Source: CAZOHN01 sp964579325 (GTDB taxonomy: Bacteria; Pseudomonadota; Alphaproteobacteria; Rhodobacterales; Rhodobacteraceae). From it: a DNA stretch of 11,721 bases. Below, piece after piece: positions 6,495 through 11,721 of this stretch (within the stretch, counting starts at the first letter, position 1; each line of letters opens with the position of its first letter). Under the pieces are notes generated by a model. It saw only the letters and a list, made by a program, of their open reading frames with translations. It searched no databases and had not been told where the DNA came from. The stretch is taken from contig CAZOHN010000113.1 of the NCBI GenBank assembly GCA_964579325.1, positions 1 to 11,721 on the forward strand, in the 5' to 3' direction. Made by a program: the position numbers and the translations under genes.

Positions 6495-7355
6495 ATGAAG
6501 CCGAGAATCTCCGCCGCCCTTCTCGGGGCGCTTCTGGTCGTGGCGGCGCCTGTGTCTTCCGAGGAAGGTCCGGCCTGGGCCGACTTCTCCTTCAAGCGAA
6601 TCGGGGTTCCGCAGGCCGGCGTCGGCAAGCGCATCACCGTGCAGATCGACCCCGAGGCGCAGGCTGCCTTCATCGCATCGCGGCCCAAACCGGGCGACCG
6701 ACCGCAGCGTGACGACGACGTGGCCACGCTGCCGCCGTTGCCCGGTGGCGGCACCGGGTCCTTCCCGTGGTTCTGGACAGCCGTCTCTCCCGCACTTGCC
6801 GAGGCCTCCGCCTCGCGGCTGGAAACCGCGATCTCGCACCTGACCGACGGTTTGGCCGGCGCCACGGTGCCCGCGCCGCGCCTCCAGGCGATGCAGGAGA
6901 TCGCCGATGCCCATGGCGCCGACATCCTCAAGGCGACCATCGGCACCCGGGTCTCGCCGGCACTTGTTCTCGCGGTGATCGGCATCGAAAGCTCGGGCCG
7001 GTCCACCGCCGTCAGCCCCAAGGGTGCAAGCGGGCTGATGCAGCTGATGCCTGCCACTGCCGAGCGCTTCGGTGTCACCGACACGACTGTCCCGGCGGAG
7101 AACATCCGCGGTGGGGTCGCCTACCTTCACTGGCTGATGGGAGAGTTCGACAACGACCCGATGCTCGTCCTGGCCGGCTACAACGCGGGCGAGGGGGCGG
7201 TGCGCACTCACGGAGGCGTGCCGCCCTACAACGAAACGCGCGACTATGTGCCGAAAGTGCTCGCGGCCTGGCAGGTCGCCAAGGGCCTCTGCGTCACGCC
7301 GCCCGAGCTGCTGTCGGACGGCTGCGTGTTCATGTCCCGTCGGGCCGGCCCCTAG
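6495..7355 (+). CDS. Secreted lytic transglycosylase (SLT domain)
   Basis: Peptidoglycan lytic transglycosylase, 286 aa, which cleaves the MurNAc-GlcNAc bond in the periplasm. A signal peptide (about 1-22) is followed by a linker with a Pro/Gly-rich stretch (about 78-92) and the SLT goose-lysozyme-like domain (about 133-262). The catalytic Glu is Glu165 in AVIGIESSGR; the following SPKGASGLMQLMPATAERFG (174-193), NIRGGVAYL (203-211) and AGYNAGEGAV (227-236) are the family's other motifs. The C-terminus has Cys266 and Cys277, which may form a disulphide. The ATG at 6495 has GAGGCAGGA upstream. It is divergent from the pilus genes, so it may open the sacculus for the pilus, but it could equally be a general cell wall enzyme. 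It overlaps the GNAT gene tail to tail by 4 bp. Confidence 0.93.
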   Translation: MKPRISAALLGALLVVAAPVSSEEGPAWADFSFKRIGVPQAGVGKRITVQIDPEAQAAFIASRPKPGDRPQRDDDVATLPPLPGGGTGSFPWFWTAVSPALAEASASRLETAISHLTDGLAGATVPAPRLQAMQEIADAHGADILKATIGTRVSPALVLAVIGIESSGRSTAVSPKGASGLMQLMPATAERFGVTDTTVPAENIRGGVAYLHWLMGEFDNDPMLVLAGYNAGEGAVRTHGGVPPYNETRDYVPKVLAAWQVAKGLCVTPPELLSDGCVFMSRRAGP

Positions 7356-7639
7356 GCGAACACGTCGCTCCATTCGGGGTGCCGCTGACGAAGCCCGTTC
7401 ACGAAGGGGCAGAGCGGCACGACCTTGAAGCCTTCGGCGCGGGCATCGGCCACCAGCCGCTCCACGAGCGCCCGCCCGGCTCCGGTTCCTCGAAAGCTGT
7501 CCGGCACCGCAGTGTGATCGGCGATCACCAGGACAGGCGAGGCACGCGACCAGGTCAGTTCGGCCTCCTCGCCGTTCATCGCGATGACGTAGCGGCCCTT
7601 CGCTCCCGTCTCTTCGCGGCGGACGTCGAGGTCAGTCAA
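7352..7639 (-). CDS. Small GNAT-family N-acetyltransferase (YjdJ-like)
   Basis: Short Gcn5-related acetyltransferase, 95 aa, normal for the compact YjdJ-type subfamily. Visible motifs are DHTAVPDSFRGTGAG (41-55), where RGTGAGRAL is the acetyl-CoA pyrophosphate loop, and VVPLCPFV (73-80) with RHPEW (86-90), both characteristic of this subfamily. Substrate unknown. No ATG or GTG fits; the best start is TTG at 7639, with GAGG 9 nt upstream, overlapping the subunit B stop by 8 nt (TTGACTGA). The next ATG would remove the first strand. This suggests translational coupling as the third gene of the CoA-transferase operon, though the function need not be linked. The stop shares CTAG with the convergent transglycosylase stop. 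Confidence 0.85.
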   Translation of the reverse strand: MTDLDVRREETGAKGRYVIAMNGEEAELTWSRASPVLVIADHTAVPDSFRGTGAGRALVERLVADARAEGFKVVPLCPFVNGLRQRHPEWSDVFA

Positions 7640-8273
7640 CGATCGTCGCCTCGGTCGCGGCGCGGAACTCCGCGTCGGTGACGCCCGGCGCCAGTTCGAC
7701 GATGTGCAGGCCCTTGTGCCCCACGTCGAGGACCCCGAGGTTGGTGATGATCCGGTCGACCACCGCCTTGCCCGTCAACGGCAGGGTGCACTCGCGCAGC
7801 ACCTTGCTCTCGCCGTGCTTGGAGGTGTGGTCCATGACCACCACCACGCGGCCGACGCCGGCCACCAGGTCCATCGCCCCGCCCATGCCCTTCACCAGCT
7901 TGCCCGGGATCATCCAGTTCGCGAGGTCCCCCTTCTCGGACACCTCCATCGCGCCCAGGATCGCCATGGCGATCTTGCCGCCGCGGATCATCGCGAAGGA
8001 CTGCGCGCTGTCGAAGTAGGCGGTCTGCGGCAGTTCGGTGATCGTCTGCTTGCCGGCGTTGATGAGGTCGGGGTCCTCCTCGCCCTCATAAGGGAAGGGG
8101 CCCATGCCCAGCATCCCGTTTTCCGACTGCAGCGTCACCGTGATCCCCTCGGGGATGTGGTTCGACACCAGCGTCGGAATGCCGATCCCGAGGTTGACAT
8201 ACATCCCGTCGCGCAGCTCCTGCGCGGCGCGGGCGGCCATCTGGGTGCGGTCCCAGCCCTTTTGCTCGGCCAT
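7632..8273 (-). CDS. scoB: 3-oxoacid CoA-transferase, subunit B
   Basis: Beta subunit, 213 aa, of a class I CoA-transferase that moves CoA between succinate (or acetate) and acetoacetate or a related acid. The subunit carries the catalytic glutamate: LQSENGMLG (49-56) with Glu51 in the SENG motif. LGIGIPT (28-34) and the Gly-rich MGGAMDLVAGV also match the family. Length is typical. The ATG at 8273 shares its A with the TGA of subunit A (TGATG), so translation is coupled. The sequence resembles succinyl-CoA:3-ketoacid transferases most, but substrate choice (ScoAB, AtoDA, PcaIJ) cannot be settled by eye. An open frame continuing upstream to 8891 is only the shadow of subunit A. Confidence 0.93.
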   Translation of the reverse strand: MAEQKGWDRTQMAARAAQELRDGMYVNLGIGIPTLVSNHIPEGITVTLQSENGMLGMGPFPYEGEEDPDLINAGKQTITELPQTAYFDSAQSFAMIRGGKIAMAILGAMEVSEKGDLANWMIPGKLVKGMGGAMDLVAGVGRVVVVMDHTSKHGESKVLRECTLPLTGKAVVDRIITNLGVLDVGHKGLHIVELAPGVTDAEFRAATEATIVD

Positions 8274-8977
8274 CACGCGGCCTCCTTCTTGCGAACCGTC
8301 CGGTTCTCGATGCGCTTCTCGTGGGTGCCCTGCACGAGCCGGTGCACGTAGATGCCGGGAAGGTGGATCGTATCGGGGTCGAGCGAGCCCAGCGGCACGA
8401 TCTCCTCGACCTCGGCCACGCAGACCCGCCCGCAGGTCGCGGCGGGCACGTTGAAGTTGCGCGCGGTCTTGCGGAACACGAGGTTGCCCGAGGTGTCGGC
8501 CTTCCAGGCCTTGACGATGGCGAGGTCGGCCACGATGCCGCGCTCGAGGATATAGGTCTCGCTGTCGAAGTCCTTGTGCTCCTTGCCTTCCGCGATGACG
8601 GTGCCGACGCCGGTCCTGGTGTAGAAGCCCGGGATTCCCGCGCCGCCCGCCCGCATCCGCTCGGCGAGCGTGCCTTGCGGGTTGAACTCGATCTCGAGCT
8701 CGCCCGCGAGGAACTGCCGCATGAACTCGGCGTTCTCGCCCACGTAGGACGAGATCATCTTCCTCACCTGCCGCGTCTCGAGCAGCACGCCCAGCCCGAA
8801 GCTGTCCACGCCCGCGTTGTTCGAGGCTACCGTGAGGTCCTTCGTGCCGGCGTCCCGGATCGCCGCGATCAGCAACTCGGGGATCCCGCACAACCCGAAG
8901 CCCCCCGCCGCGATCAGCATCCCGTCGTGCAGAAGCCCCGAAAGCGCGGCAGACGCGTCCGCGTAGATCTTCGACAT
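8273..8977 (-). CDS. scoA: 3-oxoacid CoA-transferase, subunit A
   Basis: Alpha subunit, 234 aa, cytoplasmic partner of subunit B in ketone body or short-chain acid activation. The Gly-rich GGFGLCGIPE (25-34) is the class I CoA-transferase signature near the N-terminus. TLAERMRAGGAGIPGFYTRTGVGT and the later KAWKADTSGNLVFRKTARNFN region are well conserved in succinyl-CoA:3-ketoacid transferases. The ATG at 8977 has AGGGGG upstream. It is first in a tight operon (A, B, GNAT), with a good promoter candidate about 35-60 bp ahead. In this group such genes often serve polyhydroxybutyrate or ketone metabolism; no neighbour here confirms it. Confidence 0.93.
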   Translation of the reverse strand: MSKIYADASAALSGLLHDGMLIAAGGFGLCGIPELLIAAIRDAGTKDLTVASNNAGVDSFGLGVLLETRQVRKMISSYVGENAEFMRQFLAGELEIEFNPQGTLAERMRAGGAGIPGFYTRTGVGTVIAEGKEHKDFDSETYILERGIVADLAIVKAWKADTSGNLVFRKTARNFNVPAATCGRVCVAEVEEIVPLGSLDPDTIHLPGIYVHRLVQGTHEKRIENRTVRKKEAA

Positions 8978-9010
8978 TGGTTCACCCCCTTGGCCGTCCG
9001 GCGCGCGCGC

Positions 9011-9039
9011 AGTTAGGGGAACCCGCGCGGCGGAGTCAA
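9011..9039 (-). promoter_or_regulatory. Candidate sigma70-type promoter of the CoA-transferase operon
   Basis: On the minus strand TTGACT (9039-9034) and CTAACT (9016-9011) are separated by 17 bp. The predicted transcript start falls near 9004, in an alternating GC run (9001-9010), leaving a leader of about 25 nt with the ribosome site. The promoter fits the start of scoA and lies just after the VOC gene stop at 9062. Confidence 0.55.
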
Positions 9040-9061
9040 TTGCCGCGCTGCGGCGACTGCC

Positions 9062-9487
9062 TCACGGCCCGGTCGTGACGTTGTAGTGTTCCGCGAACTC
9101 CGCCGAAGGTGGAATCGGCGTGATGATGTCGATCAGGGCGCCGTCGGGACCCTGCACGATGAAATGGCGTTGCCCGAAAGGCTCGTCCCGCAGGGGCAGG
9201 ACCGGTTCCAGACCTTCCGCGCAGAGCCGGGCGTGGATGTCATCGACGTCGGCAACCTCGAAGTTCAGCAGAACTCCCTGCGCGGCGCGCCCTCGTGCGC
9301 CGGCCGGGATCGTCTCGTGATCGCGATCGAGAACGGCGAGGTTCACTGTCGGATCCTCGGCGGACTGGAGGTGGATGTACCAGTCGCTCTCGAAAAGCGG
9401 CCGGAAGCCGAGGTGGCGGGTGTAGAACGCGGCCGTCGCGGCGACATCGCCGGTGGCCAGGACGGGATAGCAGGATGTGCATTTCAT
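9062..9487 (-). CDS. VOC-fold (glyoxalase/bleomycin resistance-like) protein
   Basis: Single-module vicinal oxygen chelate protein, 141 aa, with two beta-alpha-beta-beta-beta halves. The first half has YPVLATGDVAATAAFYTRHLGF (7-28), the second LNFEVADVDDIHARL (74-88) and HFIVQGPDGALIDIITP (108-124), typical of the fold. Candidate metal or ligand positions are Asp or His in these strands, but the canonical set cannot be assigned safely, so it may be an enzyme, a dioxygenase relative or a binding protein. The ATG at 9487 has GAGG 10 nt upstream; the open frame beyond it overlaps the tetR gene and is not real. It is divergent from a tetR gene across a short gap, which suggests that the regulator controls it. 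Confidence 0.87.
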   Translation of the reverse strand: MKCTSCYPVLATGDVAATAAFYTRHLGFRPLFESDWYIHLQSAEDPTVNLAVLDRDHETIPAGARGRAAQGVLLNFEVADVDDIHARLCAEGLEPVLPLRDEPFGQRHFIVQGPDGALIDIITPIPPSAEFAEHYNVTTGP

Positions 9488-9562
9488 CGGTGGCGATCCT
9501 CGTTTAGAGATACATGCAAGATGAATGCAATTAACATGCAGGCTGTATGTATGCAAGATGCA
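9488..9562. promoter_or_regulatory. Shared VOC-tetR promoter/operator with phased ATGCA repeats
   Basis: The motif ATGCA occurs five times, at 9514, 9525, 9536, 9551 and 9558; the first three are exactly 11 bp apart, about one helical turn. ATGCAAGATG occurs twice (9514-9523 and 9551-9560), and ATACAT (9510-9515) / ATGTAT (9547-9552) form an outer inverted repeat. A minus-strand -35-like TTGCAT lies here for the VOC gene, but the -10 is unclear. The block is AT-rich against its neighbours. The likely role is autoregulation by the TetR protein. Confidence 0.5.
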
Positions 9563-10126
9563 AACCGCAGGCCCACCCAGGAAGAACGCTCGGCCGCCAT
9601 GCGCGCGCGGCTTGTCGCGGCAGGGCGGCGGCTTTTCGTGGAGAACGGTTTCGCCGCGACGGGCACCCCCGAGATCGCACGGGCGGCGGGTGTCACCCGT
9701 GGAGCGCTCTACCACCACTTCGCCGACAAGTCGGACCTGTTCTTCGCCGTCCTGCGGGCCGAGGCGGAAGCGGTCGCCGACGAGATCGCCACGGCGGCCG
9801 GGTCCGGGCTCCCGGGTCTCCGCGCCGGCGCGGCAGCCTATTTCCACGCCATGTCCGAGCCGGGCCGTGCGCGCCTCATGCTCATCGACGCCCCGGCTGT
9901 GCTCGGCCCCGCAGCGGTGGCCGGGGTCGATGCGGCGACCGGCGGGGCGACGCTGCGAGCGGGCCTTACCGAACTCGGGCTCCCTGCAAGCGACGCGGAG
10001 GTGTCTGCCCTGGCAGATGTGCTGTCGGCGGGGTTCGACCGCGCAGCGCAGGCGATCGCCGACGGGGCCGACGCGGCCCCCTATCTCGCCGCGATCGGCC
10101 TGCTGCTCGACGGGCTTGCCAACTAG
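9551..10126 (+). CDS. TetR-family transcriptional regulator
   Basis: One-component repressor, 191 aa. The N-terminal domain starts with RSAAMRARLVAAGRRLFVENGF (13-34) and contains the helix-turn-helix TGTPEIARAAGVTRGALYHHFADKSDLF (37-64); the GALYHHF pattern is typical. The Ala-rich C-terminal domain (about 70-191) would hold the ligand and dimer site; its ligand is unknown. Three in-frame ATGs precede the domain (9521, 9536 and 9551). I choose 9551 because GCAGG lies 8 nt upstream and the leader length is normal, but this ATG and the repeats overlap, so the start is uncertain. It is divergent from the VOC gene and convergent with topA, whose stop is only 3 bp away. Confidence 0.9.
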   Translation: MQDANRRPTQEERSAAMRARLVAAGRRLFVENGFAATGTPEIARAAGVTRGALYHHFADKSDLFFAVLRAEAEAVADEIATAAGSGLPGLRAGAAAYFHAMSEPGRARLMLIDAPAVLGPAAVAGVDAATGGATLRAGLTELGLPASDAEVSALADVLSAGFDRAAQAIADGADAAPYLAAIGLLLDGLAN

Positions 10127-10129
10127 CGA

Positions 10130-11721
10130 TCAGGCCTTCTTCGCGCGGGCCTTTGGCTTGGCGGCCGTCGCACCTGCGGCCTTGGCCTTCGGCTTTGCGG
10201 CAGGCTTGGCCGTGGCCTTGGGCTTCGAGAACTTCGCTTTCGCCGACTTCCCCTTGCCGCCCTTGCCCGCCTTCTCGGCGATCAGCGCCAGCGCCTCGTC
10301 GAAGGTCAGCGCCTCGGGGGCGATCTCCTTGGGGATGGTCGCGTTGACCTTCTCCCATTTGACGTAAGGCCCGTAGCGCCCCGGCATCACCTGGATCTCG
10401 CCGCCCTCGGGATGCGGCCCGAGGCTCTTGAGCGCCGCCGCCGCCTGCCCGCGGGCGGGACGTCCGCCGCGCGCGGCCTTCTGCGCCAGAACCTCCATTG
10501 CCCGGTTCATGCCGATGGTGAAGACTTCGTCCACCTCGGGGATGTTGGCGTAGACCGGCCCGTGCTTGATGTAGGGCCCGAACCGCCCGATCCCGGCCTC
10601 GACCGGCTGGCCGTCCTCGGGGTGCTGTCCCACCAGCCGTGGCAGCGACAGAAGCTGCAACGCCCGGTCGAGGTCCATGTCCTCGGCCTTCCAGCCCTTC
10701 GGCAAGGAGGAGCGGGGCGGCTTTGGCACCGCGGCCGTCGCCTCACCACGCTGGACGTAGGGACCGAAGCGGCCCGACTTCAGGTGGATGTCCTCGCCGC
10801 CGTCCTGGCCCAGAACGCGGTCGGACCCGCCTGCATCCTCGCCGCCGCCAAGAGGGCGGGTATAGCGGCATTCGGGGTAGTTCGAGCAGCCGATGAAGGC
10901 CCCGCCTGACCGCGAGGTGCGCAGCGAAAGCCGACCGATACCGCAGGTCGGGCACTGCCGCGGCGGCGCACCGTCGGCGCGCGGCGGGTAAAGCTGCGGC
11001 TCGAGCACCTCGTCGATCTTCTCGAGCACCTCGGTGATCCGCAACTCCGAGGTCTCCGCCAGCGCCGCCGAGAAGTCCCGCCAGAAGCGCGCCAGCACCT
11101 CCTGCCAGTTCCGACTACCGGTAGTGATGTCGTCGAGTTGGTCCTCGAGGTCGGCGGTGAAGTCATATTCGACGTAGCGCCGGAAGTAGTTGACGAGGAA
11201 GATCGTGACGAGCCGCCCCTTGTCCTCGGGGATCAGCCGGCCCTTGTCCTTGCGGACATACTCGCGCTCCTGGATCGTGGTGACGATGGAGGCGTAGGTC
11301 GAGGGCCGGCCGATGCCGAGCTCCTCCATCCGCTTCACGAGCGTCGCCTCGGTGTAGCGCGGCGGCGGCTGGGTGAAGTGCTGGTCGGGCGTGACCTCGC
11401 GCTTCTCGGCCCGCTCGCCGGCCATCACCTGCGGCAACCGCCCGCCATCGTCCTCGTCGTCGCTCAGAACTTCGATGTCGTCGCGGCCCTCCTGGTAGAC
11501 CTTCAGGAACCCGTCGAACAGCACGACCTGGCCCGTCGCGCGCAGCCCGACCTGCCCATCGGCCGATGCGACCTCCACGGTCGTGCGCTCAAGCCGCGCG
11601 GCCTCCATCTGGCAGGCGACCGTGCGCTTCCAGATCAGGTCATAGAGCCTGCGCTGGTCGTCATCGGAGATGCGCAGCGTCTCGGGCCGGGCGAACATGT
11701 CCGTGGGCCGGATGCACTCGT
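10130..11721 (-). CDS. topA: DNA topoisomerase I, C-terminal part (cut by the right edge)
   Basis: Type IA topoisomerase that relaxes negative supercoils. About 530 C-terminal residues are present; the Toprim domain and catalytic Tyr lie beyond the edge. The fragment opens with ECIRPTDM, followed by YDLIWKRTVACQME, which in TopA lies after the active Tyr. It continues with LVKRMEELGIGRPSTYASIV and YDFTADLEDQLDDI, both strongly conserved. One C4 zinc-binding motif follows (CPTC and CSNYPEC, about 10865-10960), then three C-terminal repeats with GRFGPYV, GRFGPYI and GRYGPYV (near 10760, 10577 and 10370). The protein ends in a Lys/Ala/Pro-rich tail (10133-10260), as in related alphaproteobacteria, probably a DNA-binding arm. 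An internal Met at 11698 is not the start. Confidence 0.96.
   Translation of the reverse strand, partial: ECIRPTDMFARPETLRISDDDQRRLYDLIWKRTVACQMEAARLERTTVEVASADGQVGLRATGQVVLFDGFLKVYQEGRDDIEVLSDDEDDGGRLPQVMAGERAEKREVTPDQHFTQPPPRYTEATLVKRMEELGIGRPSTYASIVTTIQEREYVRKDKGRLIPEDKGRLVTIFLVNYFRRYVEYDFTADLEDQLDDITTGSRNWQEVLARFWRDFSAALAETSELRITEVLEKIDEVLEPQLYPPRADGAPPRQCPTCGIGRLSLRTSRSGGAFIGCSNYPECRYTRPLGGGEDAGGSDRVLGQDGGEDIHLKSGRFGPYVQRGEATAAVPKPPRSSLPKGWKAEDMDLDRALQLLSLPRLVGQHPEDGQPVEAGIGRFGPYIKHGPVYANIPEVDEVFTIGMNRAMEVLAQKAARGGRPARGQAAAALKSLGPHPEGGEIQVMPGRYGPYVKWEKVNATIPKEIAPEALTFDEALALIAEKAGKGGKGKSAKAKFSKPKATAKPAAKPKAKAAGATAAKPKARAKKA

Noticed and set aside
9042..9054. A GCCGC/GCGGC hairpin just after the VOC stop
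   Set aside because: The stem is only 5 bp and no T-run follows on the minus strand, so it is not a credible terminator.
1..11721. A new defence, mobile or biosynthetic system
   Set aside because: All major open frames with coding character match known housekeeping or pilus families; no transposase, integrase, phage gene, CRISPR array or unknown multi-gene cassette was seen.

Overview
The window looks like chromosomal DNA of a high-GC alphaproteobacterium, most likely of the Rhodobacteraceae (Rhodobacterales). The grounds are the strong GC bias in third codon positions, the tad pilus order pilin-pilin-cpaB-cpaC-ompA-cpaE-cpaF, the two-gene 3-oxoacid CoA-transferase, and the Lys/Ala-rich C-terminus of topoisomerase I. 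This rests on family knowledge only; no database search was possible.

Region 1 (1-6142, all minus strand) is the first part of a tad/cpa locus, which builds a type IVc (Flp) pilus. Reading in the direction of transcription there are two small Flp pilins (6142-5939 and 5696-5505), CpaB (5331-4492), the outer-membrane secretin CpaC (4278-2845), an OmpA-domain lipoprotein in the place of CpaD (2839-2180), the ParA-like CpaE/TadZ (1897-617) and the start of the motor ATPase CpaF/TadA (594 to the left edge). Hairpins resembling intrinsic terminators follow the first pilin, cpaB and ompA. The cluster is therefore probably several transcription units (pilin 1; pilin 2-cpaB; cpaC-ompA; cpaE-cpaF), which would let pilin greatly outnumber the machine. 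The prepilin peptidase (CpaA) and the inner-membrane platform (TadB/TadC) are not in the window.

Region 2 (6143-7355) is a 352-bp intergenic region with an AT-rich block, followed by a divergent plus-strand gene for a secreted lytic transglycosylase. That enzyme could open peptidoglycan for the pilus, but only its position suggests it.

Region 3 (7352-9039, minus strand) is a compact metabolic operon: promoter, CoA-transferase subunit A, subunit B (stop and start share one base) and a small GNAT-type acetyltransferase with an apparent TTG start overlapping the subunit B stop. Its last gene overlaps the transglycosylase tail to tail by 4 bp.

Region 4 (9062-10126) is a divergent pair: a glyoxalase/VOC-fold protein (minus) and a TetR-family regulator (plus). 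They share a short AT-rich gap with five copies of ATGCA, three of them exactly 11 bp apart, a good candidate operator.

Region 5 (10130 to the right edge, minus strand) is the C-terminal half or more of DNA topoisomerase I. No RNA genes, CRISPR arrays, insertion sequences, phage genes or attachment sites were seen. I did not find a clearly new biological system; the most interesting items are the unusual pilin pair, the segmented pilus operon, the CpaE variant and the phased operator repeats.
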